Source: Paenibacillus foliorum (GTDB lineage Bacteria > Bacillota > Bacilli > Paenibacillales > NBRC-103111). Taken from it: a DNA stretch of 64,000 nt. Positions 9,247 to 16,758 of the stretch are shown piece after piece; within the stretch, counting starts at the first letter, position 1; the number at the start of each line of letters is the position of its first letter. Under the pieces are notes generated by a model. That model did not search any database. It had not been told where the DNA came from and worked only from the letters and a program-made list of their open reading frames with translations. The stretch covers positions 124,001 to 188,000 of the forward strand of contig NZ_WHOD01000102.1 in the NCBI RefSeq assembly GCF_013141765.1, read 5' to 3'. A program made the position numbers and the translations under genes.

Positions 9247-12208
9247 ACTTATCCACCCCTTCCCAAGGCTTGTTTATAGTAGGCAAGTTTAAGGAGTGAA
9301 CGACATTGCCATTCCCATCCACATAATGAAACTCCTGCATTTTCCTAGTAATCTCCCTATCGATTTCCTTGACAGCTGTTTCGAGTGAAGATCGATAATT
9401 AATCCCGTCGACTACCGTTCTATTCCATGCGTTGAGAATCTCCCGATCCATCATATAGCTGCCTGGGACATTCGGAACTTCCCTATACCATCTCCATTGC
9501 TCCAAAATGGCTTTGGTATCATCAGCTTTCCAAGGAAGCTTCATAAAGGCATCCAGATTAGATGTATACCAACGGAATTGCACACCGTTTAACGTTTCCA
9601 GATCATTCCCGAATCTTTCTTGTGCTTCTGCAGAGGTCCACCATTTCACGAACTCCCAGCTTTCCTTTGTTTTCTTGGAATTTTTTAAGATAGCCGCAGA
9701 TTGCATGCCGCTGCCTAATCCGCCTAACCAACGAGCAACAGTGCCATCCTCCTGCTTAACTCCAGGAATAGGAGCTACTCCCCACCAACCATTCAACTCA
9801 GGAGCTGCTACAGTTAATTGAAGATACGTGTTCAGATCGGCAACTCCAATAGGGATTGATCCGGTGCGAAAACGCTGAAAGAAGCTATCTACTCTTTGAT
9901 CTACAGCATATTTGTTCTGTAAATCTGTCCACTTCTTGAAGGCATCGAATCCTTTATCCGAATTAAGACCCGTTCTCGAGCCATCCTTTGTTATATAGTC
10001 CGCGCCGTTCTGTTGAAAGAATGCATTATGTTCCATCGTTGAGAAATTCATACCGTTCTGCTGAAGAACTGGTAAAATCTTATATAAATCATCCCAAGTG
10101 TTAGGAACCTGTAAACCCAAGTTTTGCATAATATCTTTGCGGTAATACATAATTTGAGCTGATTGTGTTTCCGGTACACCATAGTAACCGCCGTCAAAGT
10201 AAAATGGGGTCATTGAGCCCGGAGAAAAACGTTTAAAGAGCGTATCGAAGTCTGGAAATTCTTTTAAATTATACATTCCATTACGAATGGCATAATCAAA
10301 AGGCAAGTCCTGAGGCAACCCTAAAGCAACATCCGGCGAAATTCCTGCAGCATTCATCAACAAGAGCAATTTATCATCAGGAAGCAGATTCACCTTTACC
10401 TTAATACCGGTTTGTGTTGTAAACATTTCATCCGATAAGCCTTGCAGCAAGTTGACATAATCACGTCCCCGTAACATCCAAACGTTAAGCACTTGGTCGT
10501 CCATCTGACTCAGTTTCCCCTTAGACTTAAATGAATTAAAGAAAGTCACAATAGACCCTTTAACTGATTCAAATAGAGTTGCTTCCATTTTGGGGAACGC
10601 TTTCTCAATAGGCACTACGTAAATCTGGTCCAATTGAAGAGGCTGAAAGCTGAGCTGCTTATTTAATTCAGCCACCTTACCTTGAATTGTAACCAATCGG
10701 CCTGCTTGATATGGAATTTCATTGGGATTTTTTAATAAGCTTTCGATATCCTTCCCAATCGTTACCATCCCTTGAGAGACAGCATCAGGGCGTTTATTTA
10801 TTTGTTCAAGCTGCTGGCGTATTGCATTCATCTTGTCTTTTACTGCACTTAAATAATCAATAAATCCAGGTAGATCCCTCTTAAGATCCCAGGTTCGGTT
10901 ACTATCATCCACGCCGCCTGTCATTGTCTTCAACTCACCTGACAGCTTGAAAAAGTCATTCACTATATTTCCTAGCTCTAACGAAATCGGTTGCATAGGT
11001 GCCTGTGTGACTCGCATCGAGATCGTGTTGGTTCCTTTCTGCAGATAAAACTCATAAGGCTTATTCTGATCGTCTGAAAGTGCAATCCCCTTCCAGCCAG
11101 TAGCATATAGAAACCTATATTGCTTGAGCTCGCTAAAGGGAATCTTGCCGTTAATCATAATAGACCGGAAAGAGGAACGATTCGAAGTAAACGCCTGCTG
11201 CGATCGCATAGCAATCTTGTAGTAGCCATTCTCCGGTGCCTCGAAGCTCCAGCTAACCTCTTGATTGCCTGAAGCCCACCGTTCACCATCCAGTGTATTG
11301 AAAGTAATTTTGCCAAGCTCATAAGGCACCGAAGCAATATCGGTATCATAAGCAAGCTGTATGGATGAACTATTCTTCCACTGCACCCGCTCTGCTTCGA
11401 TAGTAATGGGTTCAGCCTGTACGGGCGGAACCTTCGATGGTTGTTGGCTTCTTACCGTCTTATAGTCCTCCGTTACAGTAGGCGCTTTAAATGTGATCGA
11501 TTCGATTGCCATCGGATCACTTCCTGCCAAACGCACCTTATGCTTTCCAGGGCTTAAATACCACAGCAATGGGTCTATGTAGGAACCTGACATATCACGC
11601 AGCTCCCAAGATAACCATCCGGATATATCTTCGGACATTGGGCGAACTTCATCACCCTTGTCATCTTTGCGAATCGGGTACTTATCCTTCCAGTGTCGGT
11701 ACAGCTCTATTGATTTGGACTCTACAAAAGCATTCGTGCCATCCATAGAGAGATTCAGCGCAACTGGCTTTCGGTTTTTTGAATCTATGAAAGGATGATA
11801 AGACAGCTCGATATTGTATAATCCGCCCTGTGTAACATCCAGCTCATATTCTATCCATTCATCCTTAACTGCTCCCCAGATCAGTACATCGTTTTTTCCA
11901 TTATAAGATCCCACAGAAGTACTAGCATCTACCGACTTCCCGGCAGTCCTTGACCCTGGGATTGTAATCTTACCCGTATGTGTAGACACAAAGCCCTGCT
12001 GTTTCCATCGTTCCAATACATCGGAATAATAAGGTTCCGAAGATTGGGACACGTTCACTTCGTTACCAGCACCCGCCACCTTGGTGTTTACATCCGACGC
12101 ACTGCTCTTGTCTGCTGCTATACCAGGTAAAGCGGGACTAAGTACGAAGACGAGTGCCAGTATGGATGAAATCCATACTCTAGTCCGCAATAACGCCTTC
12201 AACTTCAT
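9236..12208 (-). CDS. Very large extracellular sugar-binding protein with two N-terminal carbohydrate-binding-like domains
   Basis: About 990 residues, more than twice the usual 420-450 of a CUT1 binding protein. Layout: signal peptide (basic LKALLRTRV, then SSILALVFVLSPALPGIAA); a jelly-roll-like domain at about 75-245 (WIEYELDVTQGGLYNIELSY); a second, CBM6-like, at about 270-420 (ITIEAERVQW, VSWSFEAPENGYYKIAMRS); a helical linker at about 430-595; then a family-1 solute-binding module to the end (LNVWMLRGRDYVNLLQ, GVPETQSAQIMYYRKDI, WEFVKWWTSAEAQERFG). There is no lipobox cysteine, unlike nearly all Gram-positive binding proteins. The uncleaved signal may act as anchor, or the protein may be wall-bound or released. 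Start: ATG at 12208 follows GGAGGG, closer than usual; a TTG at 12223 is an alternative. It overlaps the next permease. Confidence 0.88.
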   Translation of the reverse strand: MKLKALLRTRVWISSILALVFVLSPALPGIAADKSSASDVNTKVAGAGNEVNVSQSSEPYYSDVLERWKQQGFVSTHTGKITIPGSRTAGKSVDASTSVGSYNGKNDVLIWGAVKDEWIEYELDVTQGGLYNIELSYHPFIDSKNRKPVALNLSMDGTNAFVESKSIELYRHWKDKYPIRKDDKGDEVRPMSEDISGWLSWELRDMSGSYIDPLLWYLSPGKHKVRLAGSDPMAIESITFKAPTVTEDYKTVRSQQPSKVPPVQAEPITIEAERVQWKNSSSIQLAYDTDIASVPYELGKITFNTLDGERWASGNQEVSWSFEAPENGYYKIAMRSQQAFTSNRSSFRSIMINGKIPFSELKQYRFLYATGWKGIALSDDQNKPYEFYLQKGTNTISMRVTQAPMQPISLELGNIVNDFFKLSGELKTMTGGVDDSNRTWDLKRDLPGFIDYLSAVKDKMNAIRQQLEQINKRPDAVSQGMVTIGKDIESLLKNPNEIPYQAGRLVTIQGKVAELNKQLSFQPLQLDQIYVVPIEKAFPKMEATLFESVKGSIVTFFNSFKSKGKLSQMDDQVLNVWMLRGRDYVNLLQGLSDEMFTTQTGIKVKVNLLPDDKLLLLMNAAGISPDVALGLPQDLPFDYAIRNGMYNLKEFPDFDTLFKRFSPGSMTPFYFDGGYYGVPETQSAQIMYYRKDIMQNLGLQVPNTWDDLYKILPVLQQNGMNFSTMEHNAFFQQNGADYITKDGSRTGLNSDKGFDAFKKWTDLQNKYAVDQRVDSFFQRFRTGSIPIGVADLNTYLQLTVAAPELNGWWGVAPIPGVKQEDGTVARWLGGLGSGMQSAAILKNSKKTKESWEFVKWWTSAEAQERFGNDLETLNGVQFRWYTSNLDAFMKLPWKADDTKAILEQWRWYREVPNVPGSYMMDREILNAWNRTVVDGINYRSSLETAVKEIDREITRKMQEFHYVDGNGNVVHSLNLPTINKPWEGVDKYVK

Positions 12209-12223
12209 CCCTCCGCTGTACAA

Positions 12224-13345
12224 TTAATACAATAGATTCTCTGTTGTGTCTTTATCGAAAAAGAGTGTCTTCTGCATATCGATGTTAAGCATCAGATTCC
12301 CATCATCTACAAAATCGTGATCCGAGCGAGCCCGAACAATAAACAAATTAGGTGCACCGATATCCATGTACAAATACATATCTGCGCCCATCAATTCGCC
12401 AATCTTTTGAGTGCCTACTATTTGTGTATGACGATTTTCTTCGTTAACCACTGAATTTAGATGAATATTCTCGCTGCGTATGCCTAATATGACAGTTCGG
12501 TTTACTTTCTTCTTCTCCATCAGCACTTTCGATTGGTTGGCCGGAATGGTTAAGTAATAACGGTTGGTGTGGAATTCCAGCAGCCCGTTAGCGCCTTCCA
12601 GCAGCTTCCCTTCCAATAAATTGATTGGGGGGGCGCCAATAAAGCCAGCGACAAACATATTTCTCGGATTGTTATAAATCATTCGTGGCGTATCTACCTG
12701 TTGAATGATTCCATCCTTCATAACTACTATACGATGGCCCATAGTCATAGCTTCAACCTGATCATGAGTTACGTATACCATCGTTACCCCAAGCTGCTTG
12801 TGCAGCTTAATGATCTCTGTCCGCATCTGGACTCTCAGCTTCGCATCCAGATTGGATAAAGGCTCATCCATCAAGAAGACGGAAGGGTTTCGAACAATAG
12901 CACGCCCAAGGGCAACACGCTGCCTTTGACCACCGGAAAGCTGCTTCGGCTTTCTTTCTAGGTACGGCTCAATCTCCAATGTGCGTGAAGTCTTTTTGAC
13001 TGCCTGATCGATTTCATGCTTAGGTATTTTACGCAGCCTCAAGCCGAATGCAATATTTTCATAGACGCTCATATTCGGGTACAACGCGTAGTTCTGAAAC
13101 ACCATAGCAATATCTCGATCCTTGGGCGGAAGATGATTAACCAGCTTATCGCCAATATATAGCTCCCCTGAAGTAATGTCTTCCAGACCTGCTATCATTC
13201 GAAGCGTCGTTGATTTTCCACAGCCGGATGGACCTACCATGACCAGGAATTCTCCGTCGAAAATTTCGAGATGAAAATCTTTTACAACGTACCCCTTTTC
13301 TTTACCGTATCGCTTTTCTACATGATTCAAAAGAATGCGCCCCAT
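12224..13345 (-). CDS. CUT1 sugar ABC transporter ATPase (MsmX/UgpC type)
   Basis: About 373 residues from the ATG at 13345, which has a clear ribosome site (GGAGGTG); an upstream in-frame extension to 13384 would place the start inside the cre operator. Walker [11 protein letters not shown]-loop [10 protein letters not shown], signature [17 protein letters not shown], Walker [17 protein letters not shown] and the H-loop [14 protein letters not shown] are all intact. The C-terminal OB-type regulatory domain carries [15 protein letters not shown] and [10 protein letters not shown]. Many Gram-positive CUT1 importers borrow one shared MsmX ATPase from elsewhere; this operon has its own, as its first gene. 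It powers the permease pair at 7372 and 8272. Confidence 0.95.
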   Translation of the reverse strand: MGRILLNHVEKRYGKEKGYVVKDFHLEIFDGEFLVMVGPSGCGKSTTLRMIAGLEDITSGELYIGDKLVNHLPPKDRDIAMVFQNYALYPNMSVYENIAFGLRLRKIPKHEIDQAVKKTSRTLEIEPYLERKPKQLSGGQRQRVALGRAIVRNPSVFLMDEPLSNLDAKLRVQMRTEIIKLHKQLGVTMVYVTHDQVEAMTMGHRIVVMKDGIIQQVDTPRMIYNNPRNMFVAGFIGAPPINLLEGKLLEGANGLLEFHTNRYYLTIPANQSKVLMEKKKVNRTVILGIRSENIHLNSVVNEENRHTQIVGTQKIGELMGADMYLYMDIGAPNLFIVRARSDHDFVDDGNLMLNIDMQKTLFFDKDTTENLLY

Positions 13346-13383
13346 TATGGCACCTCCATATATAAATACATAACAAAACGCCA

Positions 13384-13397
13384 TGAGAACGGTTTCA
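13384..13397 (-). promoter_or_regulatory. cre (CcpA binding) site in the transporter-operon leader
   Basis: The minus-strand sequence TGAAACCGTTCTCA matches the cre consensus TGWAANCGNTNWCA at every fixed position. It lies about 40 bp before the ATG at 13345 and roughly 65-78 bp after the expected transcription start of the promoter at 13469. That is a roadblock position for carbon catabolite repression. Confidence 0.75.
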
Positions 13398-13468
13398 TTT
13401 CAAAGCCTCTAATGATGCTAAATGCCCCTAGAAATGGTTCTATATCCGAATTCACTTGGCTTTGTTTC

Positions 13469-13522
13469 ATTATACATCCCCTCACATAATAGATTATAGG
13501 TGATGTTTACTGACTCTATAGG
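13469..13522 (-). promoter_or_regulatory. Promoter A: direct-repeat operator and -10 box of the transporter operon
   Basis: On the minus strand, two CCTATA half-sites start at 13522 and 13500 (22 bp apart, about two helical turns). They are followed by a perfect TATAAT at 13474-13469. No good -35 hexamer exists; the proximal half-site covers that place, as expected for a promoter needing an AraC-type activator. The distal half-site sits in AGTATGATTACCCTATA, which is nearly repeated before the 18915 operon and here overlaps the stop codon of the upstream esterase gene. Confidence 0.6.
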
Positions 13523-13526
13523 GTAA

Positions 13527-14549
13527 TCATACTTTCAGCCTATTTGCTAACCAATCGTATGATTGGCGTCCAGAAACCTCATGCTTCCCGGGAAAAAGAT
13601 CCACTTCGAACCGCTCACTAGCTTTTTCCGCTTCGTATATTTCATTTAGCACACGGATAGCTTCTCGTACGGATTGAATAGGAAATAGGGGGTCATCGAC
13701 ACCTGACTCTACAAATAGACTCCTCGGGGCAATAAGTCCGATTAGCTCCGGAAGATCGGCATTTGGTAGAATGGAAGGCAGATAATTGTCAATGCAATGA
13801 TTCATCGAAAGCAAGCTTCCTCTAAAGGTACTCGTAAATGCACAAATTACAGTAGCATGGATTCGCTCATCCAGCGCTGAGCTCAGGGAAGCTATTAAAC
13901 CGCCTCCTGAAAAGCCCATACTCCCGATACGTTTTGCATCTACATCTTCCCTAGTTGCCAAATAATCCATTGTCCTCATAGCTTCATAGATTCGAAGCCC
14001 AGCCAATGTTCTGCCATATAACAACAACCTGGAGGCTAGTGAAGAGCATGAGCTTGATTTCCTCGAATCCTTGGCCCTGTCTGCCTGCATTCTGCGATCA
14101 CCGAAGCCGATGATTTCCGGGGCGATGACTATCATGCCCCTTTGCACAAGCTGTACGGCAAAGTGCTGATGGATCCCCGGCTGTGTATCATCGATCGTTC
14201 CATCCGGCTGCAAGCCGACGATTTCCCTGCTTCCATATCCGTGTCCATGCCAAGCAAGCACGGCTGGAGTCCTTCCCTTGAGCCGCTTAGGAATAAGCAC
14301 GTAGGCTGGAACTCGGAGATTACCGTCTGTTGAGTATTCAACGCGCTCCTCGATGTAGCCGTCCCTCTCTATCCTATGGAGCACAATAGGCTTTAAATCC
14401 GCTGCTTGCTCTGGGAACGCCCCTAAGCTTTCCAACAGCTTGGATCGCACCCCGATTTTCTTCTCACTCCAAGGAGTATCAAGCACTAGGGCACCACTTC
14501 CGTTTAAACTATCGTACAAATTGTCCAAGTAATCATCCGGACACCACAT
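13527..14549 (-). CDS. Alpha/beta-hydrolase, putative acetyl-xylan-esterase/dienelactone-hydrolase-like carbohydrate esterase
   Basis: 340 residues, no signal peptide. PAVLAWHGHGYG (oxyanion strand/loop), GSMGFSGGG (nucleophile Ser in GFSGG), APRSLFVESGVDDPLFP (acid Asp) and FPGKHEVSG (catalytic His) give a complete Ser-Asp-His triad in the right order. Start ATG at 14549 has ribosome site AGGAGGTT. It stands between the AraC regulator and promoter A, and its stop codon lies inside the distal operator half-site. Inferred role: removal of acetyl or other ester groups from the imported glycan. A specific CE family cannot be assigned by eye. Confidence 0.8.
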   Translation of the reverse strand: MWCPDDYLDNLYDSLNGSGALVLDTPWSEKKIGVRSKLLESLGAFPEQAADLKPIVLHRIERDGYIEERVEYSTDGNLRVPAYVLIPKRLKGRTPAVLAWHGHGYGSREIVGLQPDGTIDDTQPGIHQHFAVQLVQRGMIVIAPEIIGFGDRRMQADRAKDSRKSSSCSSLASRLLLYGRTLAGLRIYEAMRTMDYLATREDVDAKRIGSMGFSGGGLIASLSSALDERIHATVICAFTSTFRGSLLSMNHCIDNYLPSILPNADLPELIGLIAPRSLFVESGVDDPLFPIQSVREAIRVLNEIYEAEKASERFEVDLFPGKHEVSGRQSYDWLANRLKV

Positions 14550-14615
14550 AAGACCAACCTCCTAAATGTAAGGCCCCCTGAATAGCCCCAGTCATTTATT
14601 AGCCTAATTAACAAC

Positions 14616-14648
14616 AAAAAAGAGCTGTCCGATCCCTATGATCAGCTC
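14616..14648 (-). terminator. Rho-independent terminator of the araC-type gene
   Basis: On the minus strand GAGCTGATC and the later GATC...CAGCTC form a stem, followed by six T residues. It begins 7 bp after the stop of the AraC regulator, so the esterase gene downstream needs its own promoter or read-through. Confidence 0.7.
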
Positions 14649-14655
14649 CTTGAAA

Positions 14656-15555
14656 TCAGAAAGAAGTAGCCTTATCTTCGAACTCCTGAAAGTTTTGCCG
14701 ATATTGCCGAGGTGTTATTCCTGTTTTTTTACGAAACAGCGCATGAAAGAATTTCATATCCAAATACCCTACTTGATTAGCAATTTGATAGATAGGTATA
14801 TCCGTAGACTTTAAGAGCTCGCAGCATTTTTGAATCCTCACGTTTTGTAAATACTGGGTAAAGGTCAGACCGGTTGTTTTCTTAAACAGACGTTGGAAGT
14901 GACTCGCGCTTAAGTAAAAATAGTCAGCCACATGCTGGACGGTAATGTTCTGCGTATAATTATATTTGATATAATGGACGACCTCATCGAGCTTGCTAAA
15001 AACAGCGGGCTCCGTTTCATTCTTCAATTCAAAACGTTGTAGTAGAACCATGGTTTGAACAACCATAGCAATCAATAGAGTCTCAAATCCAGCATTTCGC
15101 TTCAAATACTCACTGTACATATTCAGTATCATTGCGGAGAAAGTATCGTGTTTATCTTGAAAATGAAGCCATCGCTCTGAGCATTGAGACGGATTATAAA
15201 TGATATTATAGGTGTAAGAATCCTTCTGAAGTAGGTGCTTCCAATCATTCAGAAGCTCAACACGAAATATACAATTATAAATAACGAGTGTTTTATCCTG
15301 CTTTGGAGAAGACGGCCGATAAACATGAGATGTTCCAATTGGAATTACAAACAAATCGCCCTGCTTAATCGGAATCACTTGATCTTCAATATAGTGATAT
15401 CCGCAGCCTTCACCCACAAAATTGATTTCAACGAAATCATGAGTGTGCTGAGCCGTTGAAAACGATTCCAATTCGCGATTTAAGAATATATTCATATTCT
15501 CATCAAAGAATAAATCCCCACTTAAATGTTTAACTCTCTCACGCAAGGCCATCAC
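14656..15555 (-). CDS. AraC-family transcriptional regulator with N-terminal cupin sensor
   Basis: 299 residues. The N-terminal cupin (about 25-110) has HTHDFVEINFVGEGCGYHYI and QGDLFVIPIGTSHVY. The C-terminal AraC DNA-binding domain (about 195-292) has two helix-turn-helix units: ITVQHVADYFYLSASHFQRLFKK and IYQIANQVGYLDMKFFHALFRKKTG. Start GTG 15555 or ATG 15552 after AAGGGGAGA. It lies centrally among the three glycan operons and has its own terminator. A TATAAT at about 32-37 bp upstream lacks a recognisable -35. Inferred role: activator of the promoters at 13469, 18967 and 26588, which share a direct-repeat operator of AraC-like spacing, with the cupin binding a sugar from the substrate. 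Confidence 0.92.
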   Translation of the reverse strand: MMALRERVKHLSGDLFFDENMNIFLNRELESFSTAQHTHDFVEINFVGEGCGYHYIEDQVIPIKQGDLFVIPIGTSHVYRPSSPKQDKTLVIYNCIFRVELLNDWKHLLQKDSYTYNIIYNPSQCSERWLHFQDKHDTFSAMILNMYSEYLKRNAGFETLLIAMVVQTMVLLQRFELKNETEPAVFSKLDEVVHYIKYNYTQNITVQHVADYFYLSASHFQRLFKKTTGLTFTQYLQNVRIQKCCELLKSTDIPIYQIANQVGYLDMKFFHALFRKKTGITPRQYRQNFQEFEDKATSF

Positions 15556-15600
15556 CCCATCTCCCCTTACAATTATACCGATACAAGATTTCTGCCCTTT

Positions 15601-15646
15601 AAAAATGATTCGCTGAGGGACCTGCCTACAGCTCCCCCATGCGAAT
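15601..15646 (-). terminator. Terminator after the BNR protein gene at 15654
   Basis: On the minus strand an imperfect stem ATTCGC..GGGGGA / TCCC..GCGAAT is followed by CATTTTT, starting a few bases after the stop codon. It ends the operon 18915->15654 just before the AraC gene. Confidence 0.6.
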
Positions 15647-15653
15647 GAATTTC

Positions 15654-16721
15654 TTAATAGTCCTTTACCCAGCTTTCTTCATGAATACAAACATACTTAA
15701 TGGCCTTGCGGAGATAAGAAAAAGCAATATGCAGCTTGCCATCTCGTGTCGAAATAATAGAGGGGTAGGAATAACCTATCTCACTATCCTTGTACTCCAG
15801 GTCTGCCATCTGAACGTTTCTATAATAAGGCCATGTGCGTCCTTCATCTTCAGATATAGCTAGTGTGAGTGGTGTGCGCAACGTCTTCTTGCGAAATTCC
15901 CCCTTCTTCTGAACCCAGCGGAACTGATCTCTTTCTAAAGAAGAATTGTTGTAAACTAAGGCCAGATGGCCGTTTTGCAGCTTAGTCATCTGAATCGAGG
16001 AATTGTTATTAGGCAATTCACTTCTCACAGGCTTTGTCCAGGTTTTACCCTTATCACTGGATTCACTCACATAGATCCGTTCTGCCTGCCGACTGCGGAA
16101 AGTCGCAAAGAGCGTTCCGCCGCTTCGTTCCACAACGCTCATCTGAACCCTATGAATACTATCCTGAACATCATATTGTGTCCACGACTTTCCTTCATCC
16201 TTGCTGATCTGCACGACACTGTAATGTCCATCCAATTTGCAATAATAGGCTGGCAGAAGCCAGTGACCATTACTAAGAACGAGCAAAGGCTGCCTGAGAA
16301 AGATTCCGGTTCCGTCAAACAGCACTTCGGATGGCCCCCAAGTTAACCCGCGATCTTCTGAAATACGGACAACAACCCGCGAGGTTTTCTGATTATGAGG
16401 CTCATTGGATGTGTGGAACAGCCATAGTTTTCCGTCTGGTGCTTGAAATAACAACGGATTTTGTTCCGATCGTTCTGTATCATTAGAAAGCTGCACTGGA
16501 ATACTCCATTGTTCTGAACCAACAGGCAACCGGGACATTACTACATTCGTATCCGGATTTCCCTCCCCGCTTCCCGTAAACCATACACATAGCAGTTCTC
16601 CGTTGTCGAGCTCCAGCAAATTAGCCGCATGACTGTCATTCGGATGCAAAATAGGGAGAAATGCTTCCTTTATACTGGGATTCAACTCTGATTGCGAGAC
16701 GATTCCATTAAAACGACTCAT
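15654..16721 (-). CDS. Six-bladed beta-propeller BNR/Asp-box protein (sialidase-fold glycan enzyme), copy 1
   Basis: 355 residues, cytoplasmic (no signal). Asp-boxes ISEDRGLTWG, ISKDEGKSWT, ESSDKGKTWT and ISEDEGRTWP are spread evenly, as in the sialidase fold. Shared family motifs are LHPNDSHAANLLELDNGELL, VWFTGSGEG and ELPNNNSSIQM, the last also in the paralogue at 19031. No FRIP/YRIP arginine motif of true GH33 sialidases is visible, so sialic acid as substrate is unlikely. Other enzymes with this fold act on rhamnose-glucuronic acid linkages (GH145 hydrolases, PL42 lyases). Start ATG has AGGAGGGAACATA. It lies 37 bp after the barrel glycosidase in the same operon. Confidence 0.78.
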   Translation of the reverse strand: MSRFNGIVSQSELNPSIKEAFLPILHPNDSHAANLLELDNGELLCVWFTGSGEGNPDTNVVMSRLPVGSEQWSIPVQLSNDTERSEQNPLLFQAPDGKLWLFHTSNEPHNQKTSRVVVRISEDRGLTWGPSEVLFDGTGIFLRQPLLVLSNGHWLLPAYYCKLDGHYSVVQISKDEGKSWTQYDVQDSIHRVQMSVVERSGGTLFATFRSRQAERIYVSESSDKGKTWTKPVRSELPNNNSSIQMTKLQNGHLALVYNNSSLERDQFRWVQKKGEFRKKTLRTPLTLAISEDEGRTWPYYRNVQMADLEYKDSEIGYSYPSIISTRDGKLHIAFSYLRKAIKYVCIHEESWVKDY

Positions 16722-16758
16722 TATGTTCCCTCCTAATTTCCAGTAAGTAACATTACTA

